Shown piece after piece: positions 15,612 through 24,677 of a stretch of DNA of 64,000 nucleotides. The notes beneath the pieces are model-generated. The model saw only the letters and a list, made by a program, of their open reading frames with translations, had not been told where the DNA came from and made no database searches. Numbering within the stretch: position 1 is the first letter of the stretch; each line of letters starts with the position of its first letter. The position numbers were made by a program, and so were the translations under genes. This DNA is from an uncultured Pseudomonadota bacterium (GTDB lineage Bacteria; Pseudomonadota; Gammaproteobacteria; Burkholderiales; Burkholderiaceae_C): assembly GCA_945952465.1 (NCBI GenBank), contig CAMFIB010000002.1, positions 372,001 to 436,000 of the forward strand. The letters are read 5' to 3'.

Positions 15612-16019
15612 GTGAAATTCATCGTCGACAACTGGGTGCTGATTCTGGTGGCCCTGACTTCCGGTGGCCTGCTCATCTGGCCGCTGCTCAAGGGCGCCTC
15701 GGCCGGTGCGCTGAACGCCGGCAATGCCGTGCTGCTGATCAACCGCGAGAAGGCGGTGGTGGTCGACGTCAGCGAGCCCGAGGAATACGCCAAGGGCCAC
15801 ATCAAGAACGCCAAGGCCATTCCTTTCGGCCAGCTCGAGGCGCAACTGCCTGCTGCGGTGAAGAACAAGGCGCTGCCGGTGATCCTGGTCTGCCCGACCG
15901 GCGCCCGCGCCAACCGCGCCGTGGGCATTGCCAAAAAACTCGGTTACGAGAAGGCCCAAGCGCTGGCGGGCGGGCTGGCGGCCTGGAAAGAGGCTAACCT
16001 GCCCATCGTCAAAGGCTGA
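15612..16019 (+). CDS. Membrane-anchored rhodanese-like protein
   Basis: 135 residues. An N-terminal hydrophobic segment (about residues 6-24, 'NWVLILVALTSGGLLIWPLL') anchors a single rhodanese domain. The active-site loop reads 'LVCPTGARANRAVG', with the catalytic cysteine present, so sulfur transfer is plausible. This is the usual first gene of the betaproteobacterial rhodanese-grxC-secB cluster, here 17 bases upstream of grxC. Its partner is not known. Confidence 0.9.
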   Translation: MKFIVDNWVLILVALTSGGLLIWPLLKGASAGALNAGNAVLLINREKAVVVDVSEPEEYAKGHIKNAKAIPFGQLEAQLPAAVKNKALPVILVCPTGARANRAVGIAKKLGYEKAQALAGGLAAWKEANLPIVKG

Positions 16020-16036
16020 GCGAGCGCCGGTTCACC

Positions 16037-16297
16037 ATGCAACCCGTCAAGATCTACACCACCGCCACCTGTCCCTACTGCATCCGCGCCAAGCAGCTGC
16101 TGAAGGCGCGCGGCGTGGAGGCGCTGGACGAGATCCGGATCGACACCCTGGCCGACGGGCGGGCCTTGCTGGCGCAGGTGACCGGCCGGCGCACGGTGCC
16201 GCAGATCTACATCGGCACCACCCACGTGGGCGGCTGCGACGACCTGGTGGCGCTCGACGGCCGCGGCGGCCTGCTGCCCCTGTTGCACGACGACTGA
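16037..16297 (+). CDS. grxC: Glutaredoxin 3
   Basis: 86 residues, the standard length. The dithiol active site CPYC lies at residues 13-16 ('TTATCPYCIRAKQLL'), and 'TVPQIYIGTTHVGGCDDLVAL' supplies the TVP cis-proline and the glutathione-binding GG-CDD motif. It reduces disulfides with glutathione in the cytosol. It is followed by secB, the conserved neighbour in proteobacteria. Confidence 0.95.
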   Translation: MQPVKIYTTATCPYCIRAKQLLKARGVEALDEIRIDTLADGRALLAQVTGRRTVPQIYIGTTHVGGCDDLVALDGRGGLLPLLHDD

Positions 16298-16421
16298 GCC
16301 CGGTCGGGCGACCTGAGATAATCCCGCCGCTGCGAACCCGCCGGCCGCCAGCCGACGCCACCGCCCCGTGCGGGTGCCGCCCGTTTTTCACCATTCCCAC
16401 CTTCACCATCGAAAGTCCGTC

Positions 16422-16910
16422 ATGGCCGATACCGATACCGATCCCGTCTTCAACATCCAGCGCGTCTACCTGAAAGACCTGTCGCTTGAGCAGCCCAATT
16501 CGCCGCAGATCCTGCTCGAGCAGGAGCAGCCTCAGATCGACATCAAGCTGGGTGTCGACGCGCAGCAGATCGCCGACGGCGTGTTCGAGGCCACCGTCAC
16601 CGCCACCGTGCAGACGCAGGTCAAGGACAAGACGATTTTCCTGGTGGAGGCCAAGCAGGCCGGCATCTTCGAGATTCGCAACCTGCCGGCCGAGCAGATG
16701 CCGCAGGTGCTGGGCATTGCCTGCCCGCAGATCATCTACCCCTACCTGCGCGGCAACATCGCCGACGTGGTGACCCGCGCCGGTTTCCCGCCGGTGCACC
16801 TGACCGAAATCAATTTCCAGGGCATGTTCGAACAGCGCGCCGCCGCCGAAGCGCAGGCCGCTCTGGAAGCGGCCGGCGAGCAGCCGCAGGCCACCACCAT
16901 CACCGCCTGA
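16422..16910 (+). CDS. secB: Protein-export chaperone SecB
   Basis: 162 residues from ATG 16422; the upstream in-frame ATG at 16368 gives a non-family leader. '[20 protein letters not shown]' is the conserved SecB start, and '[41 protein letters not shown]' the conserved core. SecB is a homotetramer that keeps precursors unfolded and delivers them to SecA. The spacing to grxC is 124 bases, then gpsA follows 19 bases after the stop, the classic grxC-secB-gpsA order. Confidence 0.97.
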   Translation: MADTDTDPVFNIQRVYLKDLSLEQPNSPQILLEQEQPQIDIKLGVDAQQIADGVFEATVTATVQTQVKDKTIFLVEAKQAGIFEIRNLPAEQMPQVLGIACPQIIYPYLRGNIADVVTRAGFPPVHLTEINFQGMFEQRAAAEAQAALEAAGEQPQATTITA

Positions 16911-16929
16911 TTCCCGGGCGCGCGCGGCG

Positions 16930-17976
16930 ATGAAGATCGCGGTGCTCGGAGCCGGCGCCTGGGGCACGGCGCTGGCCATCAGCGCGGCCAGCCACCCGGT
17001 TGCGCCCGGCTCGCCCCGGCACCAGGTCGGCCTGTGGACGCGTGATGCGCTGCAGGCGGCCGAACTCGTTGCCACCCGCCAGAACGCCCGCTACCTGCCG
17101 GGCGTTTCGCTGCCAGAGCCCATCGCCGTCCACCACGGGCCGGCCGAATCGCTGCCCGACTGGGTGGCGGGGCACGACCTCGCCATCGTCGCCACGCCCA
17201 TGGCCGCGCTGCGCGGCCTGCTCACCCCGCTGGTGAGTTGCCCGGTGCCGCTGGCCTGGCTGTGCAAGGGCTTCGAGATGCCGCTGGCCGGCGGCCTCGG
17301 CCTGCTCGGCCACGAGGTGTTGGCCGAAGTGGCCACCGGCGCCGGCCTGAAACCCGCCGACGTGCGCTGCGGCGTGCTCAGCGGCCCCAGCTTCGCACAG
17401 GAGGTCGCCCGCGGCCAGCCCACCGCACTGGTTGCCGCCAGCGCCAGCGCCGAGGTGCGCGACGCGCTCGTCGCCGCCTTCCACAGCCCCAGCCTGCGCG
17501 TCTACGTGAACGACGACGTGGCCGGCGTCGAGGTGGGCGGCGCGGTGAAGAACGTGCTCGCCATCGCCACCGGCCTGTGTGACGGCCTGCAGCTCGGCCT
17601 CAATGCCCGCGCCGCCCTCATCACCCGCGGCCTGGCCGAAATGACGCGCCTCGGCGCCGCGCTCGGCGCCCGCGCCGAAACCTTCATGGGCCTGAGCGGC
17701 CTGGGCGACCTGGTGCTCACCGCCACCGGCGACCTCAGCCGCAACCGCCGCGTCGGCCAACTGCTTGCCGAAGGCCGCACGCTGCAACAGGCGGTGGATT
17801 CACTCGGCCACGTTGCCGAAGGCGTCTACAGCGCCCGCACCGTGGTGCTGCGTGCGCAGAGCCTGGGCGTTGATATGCCGATCGCCCAGGGCGTCGTCGC
17901 GCTGCTCGACGGCCAGATGTTGCCCGCACAAGCCGTGGCGGTGCTGATGGGCCGCGGCGCGCGCGGCGAAGGCTGA
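16930..17976 (+). CDS. gpsA: Glycerol-3-phosphate dehydrogenase [NAD(P)+]
   Basis: 348 residues. The Rossmann loop '[13 protein letters not shown]' is at residues 4-16. '[20 protein letters not shown]' and '[20 protein letters not shown]' carry the conserved catalytic lysine region, and '[30 protein letters not shown]' is the substrate-domain signature. It makes sn-glycerol 3-phosphate for phospholipids. It is the last gene of its operon and converges on a GST gene across an interspersed repeat. Confidence 0.96.
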   Translation: MKIAVLGAGAWGTALAISAASHPVAPGSPRHQVGLWTRDALQAAELVATRQNARYLPGVSLPEPIAVHHGPAESLPDWVAGHDLAIVATPMAALRGLLTPLVSCPVPLAWLCKGFEMPLAGGLGLLGHEVLAEVATGAGLKPADVRCGVLSGPSFAQEVARGQPTALVAASASAEVRDALVAAFHSPSLRVYVNDDVAGVEVGGAVKNVLAIATGLCDGLQLGLNARAALITRGLAEMTRLGAALGARAETFMGLSGLGDLVLTATGDLSRNRRVGQLLAEGRTLQQAVDSLGHVAEGVYSARTVVLRAQSLGVDMPIAQGVVALLDGQMLPAQAVAVLMGRGARGEG

Positions 17977-17980
17977 TTTC

Positions 17981-18039
17981 GAAAAAAACGGCCTCTTGTC
18001 AGCGCCATTGCTGAATTGTTTGCTATAAAAATAGCAGCA
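17981..18039 (-). repeat. Interspersed repeat family R1, copy A
   Basis: Between the convergent gpsA and GST genes. It contains TTGTCAGCGCC and TTGCTATAAAAATAGCAGC, the latter able to fold into a hairpin (TGCTAT/ATAGCA). It shares the GTCAGCGCC core and the GCTAT arm with the copies at 29241, 35994, 46787 and 54464. It is the most divergent copy apart from the one at 46787. It may double as a transcription end for both genes. Confidence 0.6.
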
Positions 18040-18078
18040 TCCATCGCCAGCGCTGAAGCCGCGATTTGATCCGGCTGG

Positions 18079-18777
18079 TTACTTCGGCGCATGCCGCGCG
18101 AAGTGCGCCAGGTGGTCGGCCAGCGCCTTCTGAAATGCCGGCCGCGCCTCGCACCGCTGCTGGTAGGCGGCCAGCACCGGGCGCTTCGTGACGTAATCGG
18201 TCTCCCGCAAAATGCGCAGCACCGTGCCGAGCAGCACGTCGGCGGCGGTGAAATCGCCGAGCACGTAGTCCTTGCCCGTCAGCACGCCCGAGAGCACGTC
18301 GAGCCGCGCCTCGACCCAGCCAACCACCCAGGCCTTCAGGCCCATGTAGTCGTCGCTTTTCGGGCCTTGGTAAATCATGTCGAGCACGTTGAACATCATG
18401 ATCGGCGGCTCCATCGAGCTGAGCGCGCCGAACATCCAGGCCGTCACGGCCGAGCGGCCTTCGGCGTCTGGCGGCATCAGCGCCGGGCTGCGTTCGGCGA
18501 TGTGGTGCACGATGGCGCCCGACTCGAACAGGTTCAGCCCGTCGCACTGCATCGCCGGCACCTGGCCGAAGGGCTGCAGCGCGCGGTAGGCGGCACTGGC
18601 CTGGTCGGCCTGGCTCACGATGTGTTCGCTGTAAGGCCAGCCCGCTTCTTCCAGCGCCCAGCGCACGCGCAGGTCGCGCACCAGGCCTTGAACGATGGGC
18701 GGCACCCAGCGCAGCACACTGACCTGGATGTCTTGCGGCGGCGAGGTGGTGGGGGTGGTGGGGGTGGTGGGGGTCAT
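18079..18777 (-). CDS. Glutathione S-transferase family protein
   Basis: 232 residues from ATG 18777, chosen because an AAGGAGA site lies eight bases upstream; other in-frame ATGs at 18786 and 18834 lack spacing. The thioredoxin-like N-domain includes 'RVRWALEEAGWPYSEHIVSQ' and 'PFGQVPAMQCDGLNLFESGAIVHHIAE', with the cis-Pro 'QVPA' and the 'ESGAI' glutathione site. The helical C-domain has 'DYVLGDFTAADVLLGTVLRIL'. The first residues 'MTPTTPTTPTT' come from a 9-bp tandem repeat and look disordered. Substrate is unknown. Confidence 0.9.
   Translation of the reverse strand: MTPTTPTTPTTSPPQDIQVSVLRWVPPIVQGLVRDLRVRWALEEAGWPYSEHIVSQADQASAAYRALQPFGQVPAMQCDGLNLFESGAIVHHIAERSPALMPPDAEGRSAVTAWMFGALSSMEPPIMMFNVLDMIYQGPKSDDYMGLKAWVVGWVEARLDVLSGVLTGKDYVLGDFTAADVLLGTVLRILRETDYVTKRPVLAAYQQRCEARPAFQKALADHLAHFARHAPK
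18745..18774. repeat. 9-bp tandem repeat at the GST start
   Basis: Three perfect copies of GGTGGTGGG plus a partial GGT, immediately after the GST start codon on the minus strand, encode Thr-(Pro-Thr-Thr)x3. Because the unit is a multiple of three, gain or loss of units would change the N-terminus length but not the frame. Confidence 0.9.
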
Positions 18778-18820
18778 GTGGCACATCTCCTTTTCCAGAG
18801 AGTGTGCCGATTCGCATGAT

Positions 18821-18834
18821 ATGTTCAAGAACAT
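18821..18834. promoter_or_regulatory. Inverted repeat in the GST/tautomerase divergent spacer (candidate operator)
   Basis: ATGTTC and GAACAT flank a central AA, a 12-of-14 symmetric dyad. It lies 44 bases upstream of the GST start and 108 bases upstream of the tautomerase start. No regulator gene is adjacent. The binding protein is unknown. Confidence 0.35.
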
Positions 18835-18941
18835 CGACGACCCGCCCCGCGCAAGCAGTTGGGGGCCGCCGCGTGCAACGAGGCGCTGCGCCTGCCCGAG
18901 TCTGCCGATTCACCTAGCGAACCACTGACAGGAAAACCACC

Positions 18942-19322
18942 ATGCCGCTGATCACGCTCACCGTTCGCAAGCCCAAGTCGGCCGAATTCAAGACCACCGT
19001 GCTCAACGCCGTGCACGCCGCGCTGGTCGCCGTCGGCGTGCCCGAGACCGACAAGTTCCAGCGCGTGCTCGAATTGGCCGAAGAAGATTTCCGCTTCGAT
19101 ACCGGCTACCCCGACCTGAAGAGCCCGCGCAACGGCGAGTTCGTGCTGATCGAGGTGCTGTGGTCCGTGGGCCGCAGCGTGAAGGTCAAACGCAAGTTTT
19201 TGGAAGAGCTGATGGCCACGCTGGGCAAAGCCGGCCTGGACCCGGAGAACGTGATGGTCTGCTTCAAGGAAACGACTTGGGAGAACTGGGCGTTTGGGGG
19301 TGGGCGGTTGATTCACGCTTGA
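18942..19322 (+). CDS. Tautomerase family protein, malonate semialdehyde decarboxylase-like
   Basis: 126 residues. It begins Met-Pro, so Pro1 is available. By eye it aligns with MSAD-type tautomerases: 'VPETDKFQRV' supplies an Asp equivalent to MSAD Asp37, and the C-terminal 'DPENVMVCFKETTWENWAFGGGR' is a family signature. Only one of the two MSAD arginines (Arg73, Arg75) has a clear equivalent ('SVGRS'). The natural substrate is therefore uncertain. It is divergent from the GST gene. Confidence 0.85.
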   Translation: MPLITLTVRKPKSAEFKTTVLNAVHAALVAVGVPETDKFQRVLELAEEDFRFDTGYPDLKSPRNGEFVLIEVLWSVGRSVKVKRKFLEELMATLGKAGLDPENVMVCFKETTWENWAFGGGRLIHA

Positions 19323-19447
19323 GCGCTCGTAATCGATCCTAAACGGACTTGATCTACCCCGTCGCAACTTTCCTCTAAGGGCAGCGGGGCTGATTGTGTC
19401 CGCGATGAGAGGCGACCGAAAGGATGAGGGGTGGCGCGTCGCACCTA

Positions 19448-20710
19448 TTATTTTGAAGCTATCGCTTGCCTCGCGGCGACGACCTGATCCCCATCGATCT
19501 CAAGCAGGATATGTGTGGGCTGGCGTTGGAGCATCAGCGCTTGTAGGGAGCTCTCGATTGACTTTGTTGCCTTTGAGGTTTTTTCGAAGATAGCGGTTTT
19601 CTTGCGGTCGCAGTTGGAACGAAGCAGCCCGCGACGGGCTTGCAACCTAGACTCGCTGGTTAGCTTGGCGGTAAGACCAACGATCTCTGGCTCTAACTTT
19701 TGTTCGACAAAACCTGCTAACTCACGAAGCTCATTGACAGATTTCTCAATGCGTTGCCGTCGAATGTCAACTAGAGCGTTTTCGCCAGGGTAAGCCGAAA
19801 GCACATGCCATGCACCGATGCGGGTTTGGAGGCATAGCTCCATATCTGCAACGAGGTCGCCCAAGCGGTTGATCTTCGCGTCGATACCGTTAAAAAGGCC
19901 TTCAGATCCATAAAAATCCGGATCCTCTACCTTCTTTTCTACAGCCTTTCGGACGTCGACGAACAGGTGGTCTTGAAGTTGTAGCAGTTCGCGTTCGCAC
20001 GATTCAAGTTGAGTGCGCGCATCCGACGAGAGGTGCCCCTGCTGGATAGCTTGGGCGATCTGAGACAGATAGTCGTACGTACCCTTGATCGCCGAACGGC
20101 GTTCGTCGTTTTGAAACGCTGTAATTTGATCAAGGCATGTCTTGATCTCCGTGAGCTTCTGGTTGATGTCGGCCAGATGCTTTTGGGCTACCAGCACGGA
20201 CGCAACTTGCCAAACGGCCGCCGCGTTGATCATGCTTTGCAACTTGCCCGCATCGAAAAGCTTAGCGTGCTCGACAATCTTGCCGCCTTCAGTCGCGAAG
20301 GCCCTCAGCCCACCACCTGCCGCTGGTGTAAGCTCGCCGTTAATCACCACTTCTAATAGCCGCTTGCTGGCAGCTTCGCTCGCCACTAATAGGCTTGGGG
20401 CTGCTTGCAGGACCGAGGAGAGCCGCGCTAACGACCCGATTTGCATGGACTCGGACCGCGACCCTTCGAAGATGGCCAAATCGACGGATTTCTTGACCGT
20501 GATGATCGGTCGATCCACTGCCTCACCAACGACCAAACAATCAGGTGAGGGAACGCGGTGGACGGTCTGTGGAACAGTGACCGGGCTGGTCTCGTAGGTC
20601 GAGACTGTTGTCGGCGCCATTTTGCCGCGTGGCTTGATTCGACTCCAGACCACGGCTGCGGCGATGATCCCCAAAGCAAGTACGAAGGCGCCGACTAAAT
20701 TCCACTCCAT
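19448..20710 (-). CDS. Orphan membrane-anchored helical protein, unknown function
   Basis: 420 residues from ATG 20710, preferred over ATG 20716 because AAGGAG sits six bases upstream of it and directly abuts the other. One membrane helix (about residues 5-22, 'NLVGAFVLALGIIAAAVVW') is followed by a short basic and Pro/Thr linker. Then comes a domain with 'SMQIGSLARLSSVLQAAPSLL' and 'GGLRAFATEGGKIVEHAKLFD', and a long helical, coiled-coil-prone region with two cysteines in heptad-like text. I recognise no named family. The G+C content is visibly lower than in the neighbouring genes and it stands alone, which suggests horizontal acquisition. Confidence 0.8.
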   Translation of the reverse strand: MEWNLVGAFVLALGIIAAAVVWSRIKPRGKMAPTTVSTYETSPVTVPQTVHRVPSPDCLVVGEAVDRPIITVKKSVDLAIFEGSRSESMQIGSLARLSSVLQAAPSLLVASEAASKRLLEVVINGELTPAAGGGLRAFATEGGKIVEHAKLFDAGKLQSMINAAAVWQVASVLVAQKHLADINQKLTEIKTCLDQITAFQNDERRSAIKGTYDYLSQIAQAIQQGHLSSDARTQLESCERELLQLQDHLFVDVRKAVEKKVEDPDFYGSEGLFNGIDAKINRLGDLVADMELCLQTRIGAWHVLSAYPGENALVDIRRQRIEKSVNELRELAGFVEQKLEPEIVGLTAKLTSESRLQARRGLLRSNCDRKKTAIFEKTSKATKSIESSLQALMLQRQPTHILLEIDGDQVVAARQAIASK

Positions 20711-20801
20711 GCTCATCTCCTTCTGGAAAAGCGAAGTTTAGATGGCCGATCAAAATGCCCTCTCGGGTGGATTTTTATAAATAGCCTGTGTTCGCGTCGC
20801 G

Positions 20802-21659
20802 CTAAATTTCCAAGTTGTCAATCAACCGCGTCCCACCAATCTTCGCCGCCCCCAGCACCACCAGCTTCCCTGGCGCCACGTCGGCCGCATCGGGCGGTTG
20901 CAAATCGCTGCGTCGCCGCACGGTGAGGTAGTCGGGCCGCCAGCCGCGGCGGGCCAGCGTGAGTTGGGCGCGTTCTTCCAGCGCTTCGCGGTCGGCGGGC
21001 AGGTTGCTGCTGGCCAGGGCTTCGCCGGCCAGCGCTTTCAGCGTGATGGACAGTTGCACCGCTTCCTGGCGCTCGGTTGCACTCAGGTAGCCGTTGCGCG
21101 AGCTCAGCGCCAGGCCGTCGGGGGCGCGCTGGGTTTCGCCGGCCACGATGTCGATGGGCAGCACGAACTGCCGCACCATGTGGCGAATCACCATCAACTG
21201 CTGGTAGTCCTTCTTGCCGAACAGCGCCACACCGCCGGGCGTGGCGCCGAACACGCAGGAGAACAGCTTCATGACCACGGTGCTCACGCCGATGAAGAAG
21301 CCGGGCCGGAAGTGGCCTTCGAGCAGGTCGGCCAGCTCTGCGGGCGGGTGCACCTTGTAGCCTTGCGGCTCGGGGTACATCTCCTTTTCGTTGGGCGCAA
21401 AGACGAGGTCGCAGCCGGCGTCGGCCAGCTTGGCGCAGTCGGCCTCGAAGGTGCGGGGGTAGGTGTCGAAGTCTTCGTGCGGCGCGAACTGCAGCCGGTT
21501 GACGAAGATGCTGGCCAGCGTGATGTCGCCGAGCGGCCTGGCCTGGCGCACCAGCGCGAGGTGGCCGTCGTGCAGGTTGCCCATCGACGGTACGAAGGCC
21601 GGTTTGCGGAAGTCGTGCAGGTGCTGGCGCAACTCGGCAATGGTGTGAACGATCTTCAT
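20802..21659 (-). CDS. panC: Pantothenate synthetase (pantoate--beta-alanine ligase)
   Basis: 285 residues. '[21 protein letters not shown]' carries the HxGH motif of the adenylyltransferase fold, '[13 protein letters not shown]' and '[16 protein letters not shown]' the KMSKS-like and substrate loops, and '[15 protein letters not shown]' the conserved S-S-R-N. It joins pantoate to beta-alanine using ATP in coenzyme A synthesis. It lies seven bases after panB in the same transcript; panD is 6 kb away. Confidence 0.97.
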   Translation of the reverse strand: MKIVHTIAELRQHLHDFRKPAFVPSMGNLHDGHLALVRQARPLGDITLASIFVNRLQFAPHEDFDTYPRTFEADCAKLADAGCDLVFAPNEKEMYPEPQGYKVHPPAELADLLEGHFRPGFFIGVSTVVMKLFSCVFGATPGGVALFGKKDYQQLMVIRHMVRQFVLPIDIVAGETQRAPDGLALSSRNGYLSATERQEAVQLSITLKALAGEALASSNLPADREALEERAQLTLARRGWRPDYLTVRRRSDLQPPDAADVAPGKLVVLGAAKIGGTRLIDNLEI

Positions 21660-21666
21660 CGCCGGC

Positions 21667-22548
21667 TCACCACGCGTGCACCGCGTTGTCGGGGAAGCTG
21701 CCGTCTTTCACGGCGCGCACGTAGGCGGCAATGGCGTCGGGCACGCTGGCCGCGCCTTCCATGAAGTTGCGCACGAACTTCGGGTTCTTGCCGAGGTTGA
21801 TGCCCAGCATGTCGTGCAGCACCAGCACCTGGCCGGCGGTGCCGTTGCCGGCGCCGATGCCGATGGTGTGGCAATGCTTCAGTTCGTTGGTGAGTTCGGT
21901 GGCCAGCGCGTGCGGCACCATCTCCAACACCAGCATGCTGGCGCCAGCGTCTTCCAGCGCCTTGGCCTGCTCGCGCATGACCTGGGCCGCATGGTCCTCG
22001 CGGCCCTGCACGCGGTAGCCGCCGAGCGCATGCACGGTCTGCGGCGTCAGGCCCAGGTGGGCGCAGACGGGAATGCCGCGTTCCACGAGGAAATGCACGA
22101 CCTCGGCCGTCCAGCCGCCGCCTTCGATCTTGATCATGTGGGCGCCCGCCTGCATCAGCACCGTGGCGTTGCGCAGCGCCTGTTCCTTCGATTCCTGGTA
22201 GGTGCCGAAGGGCAGGTCAGAAATGAGCCATGTGGAGCCGTTGGCGCGACGCAGCCCGCGCGCCACCGCGTCGGTGTGGTGGCGCATGGCCTCCAGCGTC
22301 ACGCCCACGGTGGTGCTGAGGCCCTGGCAGACCATGCCCAGCGAGTCTCCGACCAGGATGCAGTCCACGCCGGCGGCGTCGACCACTGCGGCAAAGGTCG
22401 CGTCGTAGGCGGTCAGCACGCTGATCTTCTCGCCGCGCTCGCGCATCTGCGCCAGCCGGGGCAGGCTGACCGGGCGGCGCAGCGCTTGGGGGGAGTTGGT
22501 GGGCAGCGAGCCGTAGGGCGTCGGCGCGGGAGCGACGGCTGTCGTCAT
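21667..22548 (-). CDS. panB: 3-methyl-2-oxobutanoate hydroxymethyltransferase
   Basis: 293 residues with '[36 protein letters not shown]' at 37-72 and '[28 protein letters not shown]', the metal-site (VGDSL) and folate-dependent hydroxymethyl-transfer signature of PanB. 'MIKIEGGGW' and '[23 protein letters not shown]' complete it. It makes ketopantoate from alpha-ketoisovalerate. First gene of panB-panC, divergent from nadC. Confidence 0.97.
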   Translation of the reverse strand: MTTAVAPAPTPYGSLPTNSPQALRRPVSLPRLAQMRERGEKISVLTAYDATFAAVVDAAGVDCILVGDSLGMVCQGLSTTVGVTLEAMRHHTDAVARGLRRANGSTWLISDLPFGTYQESKEQALRNATVLMQAGAHMIKIEGGGWTAEVVHFLVERGIPVCAHLGLTPQTVHALGGYRVQGREDHAAQVMREQAKALEDAGASMLVLEMVPHALATELTNELKHCHTIGIGAGNGTAGQVLVLHDMLGINLGKNPKFVRNFMEGAASVPDAIAAYVRAVKDGSFPDNAVHAW

Positions 22549-22664
22549 CGGTGGTGCGGCGGCGGGGCCGGGAAGTCCGTGAGGCCGCCAGTCTAGTCGA
22601 ACCCCACCGGGCGGGAGTTCGGCATGGGCAGCATGCGGGCGGCGATGCCGTTATGCTTTCGGGA

Positions 22665-23552
22665 ATGAACGAAATCGACGAATTTTCCCCAGAGCGGCTT
22701 GCCAAGATCGTGGCCGACGACGTGGCCCGCGCGCTGCAGGAAGACCTGCGCAGTTCCGACGGCTCCGGCGATCTCACCGCCGCGCTGGTGCCGGCCGGCG
22801 AGCGCAGCCACGCACGCGTCCTGGTGCGCGAAGAAGCCGTGCTGTGCGGCCGGCCCTGGGCAGACGCCGCGGTGCGCGCGCTGGACCCGCAGGCCACGCT
22901 GACCTGGCATGTCGAGGAAGGGGGCCGCTGCGTGGCCGATCAGGTGGTGCTCGAGATTCAGGGCTCGGCCCGCGCCCTCCTCAGCGCCGAGCGAACCCTG
23001 TTGAATTTCCTGCAGTTGCTCAGCGCGGTGGCGACCAAGACCGCGACCTATGTCGAGGCTGTTCGGGGCACCCGCGCAGCGATCGTCGATATCCGCAAGA
23101 CCCTGCCCGGTTTGCGCATGGCGCAGAAGTATGCGGTCAGGATGGGCGGGGGCGTGAACCACCGCATCGGCCTGTTCGACGCCATGGTCATCAAGGAAAA
23201 CCACATTGCAGCGGCGGGCGGCATCGCTCAGGTGCTGGCCGCAGCACGGGCCAGCACGGGCAAAGCCAAATTCATCGAGATCGAGGTCGAGACGCTGGCG
23301 CAACTGCAGACCGCGCTCGACCACGGCGCCAAGATGGTGCTGCTCGACAACATGGACCTGGCCACGCTGCACGAAGCGGTGCGCATCAACGCCGGCAGCG
23401 CGATTCTGGAGATTTCAGGCGGCGTGAACCTGGACACGGTCCGCGCGCTGGCCGAGACGGGGGTCGACCGCATCTCGATCGGCGCGTTGACCAAGGACGT
23501 GAAAGCCATCGATTTCTCGATGCGCTTCCAGGAACTGCCATGTCTGGCCTGA
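22665..23552 (+). CDS. nadC: Nicotinate-nucleotide pyrophosphorylase (carboxylating)
   Basis: 295 residues from ATG 22665; ATG 22653 is four codons upstream in frame and cannot be excluded. '[10 protein letters not shown]', '[28 protein letters not shown]', '[40 protein letters not shown]' and '[13 protein letters not shown]' are the family core, with the phosphoribosyl-binding lysine and arginines present. It converts quinolinate and PRPP to NaMN. Its last 13 bases overlap the start of nadA, which implies translational coupling. Confidence 0.97.
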   Translation: MNEIDEFSPERLAKIVADDVARALQEDLRSSDGSGDLTAALVPAGERSHARVLVREEAVLCGRPWADAAVRALDPQATLTWHVEEGGRCVADQVVLEIQGSARALLSAERTLLNFLQLLSAVATKTATYVEAVRGTRAAIVDIRKTLPGLRMAQKYAVRMGGGVNHRIGLFDAMVIKENHIAAAGGIAQVLAAARASTGKAKFIEIEVETLAQLQTALDHGAKMVLLDNMDLATLHEAVRINAGSAILEISGGVNLDTVRALAETGVDRISIGALTKDVKAIDFSMRFQELPCLA

Positions 23553-24664
23553 GCGGCGTGTTCCAGGTTGACTACGACCAGCCCGACAAGGCCAGCGGCA
23601 GCGTCTGCAGCACCCAGCATGCCTGGGCGCGGGTGCCGGTGGAGCCGACGCCCGCCGAGCGCGACGCGCTGAAGGCCAAGATCAAGCGCCTGCTGAAGGA
23701 ACGCAACGCGGTCATGGTGTCGCACTACTACGTGCACCCCGACCTGCAGGACCTGGCGGAGGAAACCGGCGGCATCGTCAGCGATTCGCTGGAGATGGCC
23801 CGCTTCGGCCGCGACCACCCGGCCACCACGCTGGTCGTCTCCGGCGTGCGCTTCATGGGAGAAACCTCCAAGATTCTGTCGCCCGAGAAAACCGTGCTGA
23901 TGCCGGATCTGGACGCCACCTGCTCGCTCGACCTCGGCTGCCCGGTCAATGAATTCAGCGCCTTCTGCGACGCCCACCCCGACCGCACGGTGGTGGTCTA
24001 TGCCAACACCAGCGCGGCGGTGAAGGCGCGGTCGGACTGGCTGGTCACGTCGAGCTGCGCGCTCGACATCGTGCGCGCGCTGAAGGACGCCGGCCACAAA
24101 GTGCTGTGGGCGCCCGACAAACACCTGGGCGGCTACATCCAGCGCGAGACCGGCGCCGACATGGTGTTCTGGAATGGCGCCTGCATCGTGCACGACGAGT
24201 TCAAGGCCTTCGAGCTGGAGGCGCTCAAAAAGGAACACCCGAAAGCCAGGGTGCTGGTGCACCCCGAAAGCCCGGCCGACGTGATCGCGCTGGCCGACGC
24301 GGTGGGCTCCACCTCCGGCATCCTCAAGGCCGCGCGCGAGTTCGACGCCAGCGAGTTCATCGTCGCCACCGACAACGGCATGATGCACAAGCTGCGCACG
24401 CTGAATCCCGGCAAGACCTTCATTGAAGCGCCCACCGCCGGCAACAGCGCCACCTGCAAGAGCTGCGCGCACTGCCCCTGGATGGCGATGAACGGCCTGG
24501 CCGGCCTGGCGATGGTGCTGGAGACCGGCATCAACGAGATCCACGTCGATCCCCAGCTTGGCCTGCGCGCCCGCGTGCCGATCGACCGCATGCTGGCCTT
24601 CACCGCCGCGCTGAAGAACGGCCAGCCGACCGGTGCGTTGGTGCCCCACATCGGCGCCGCCTGA
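23540..24664 (+). CDS. nadA: Quinolinate synthase
   Basis: 374 residues. ATG 23540 lies within the end of nadC in another frame. '[35 protein letters not shown]' is the N-terminal signature. Cysteines in '[16 protein letters not shown]', '[10 protein letters not shown]' and '[15 protein letters not shown]' include the three expected [4Fe-4S] ligands. It condenses iminoaspartate, made by NadB (33553-35127 here), with dihydroxyacetone phosphate. The nadC-nadA order keeps two steps of de novo NAD synthesis together, with nadB 9 kb away. Confidence 0.97.
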   Translation: MSGLSGVFQVDYDQPDKASGSVCSTQHAWARVPVEPTPAERDALKAKIKRLLKERNAVMVSHYYVHPDLQDLAEETGGIVSDSLEMARFGRDHPATTLVVSGVRFMGETSKILSPEKTVLMPDLDATCSLDLGCPVNEFSAFCDAHPDRTVVVYANTSAAVKARSDWLVTSSCALDIVRALKDAGHKVLWAPDKHLGGYIQRETGADMVFWNGACIVHDEFKAFELEALKKEHPKARVLVHPESPADVIALADAVGSTSGILKAAREFDASEFIVATDNGMMHKLRTLNPGKTFIEAPTAGNSATCKSCAHCPWMAMNGLAGLAMVLETGINEIHVDPQLGLRARVPIDRMLAFTAALKNGQPTGALVPHIGAA

Positions 24665-24677
24665 GCCTCCTGCCGCC

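Noticed and set aside
19440-19475. TATTATTTTGAAGCTATCGCTTG at the end of the orphan gene as a sixth R1 copy
   Set aside because: Only the A+T-rich arm is similar; the GTCAGCGCC core is missing, so it was not counted.
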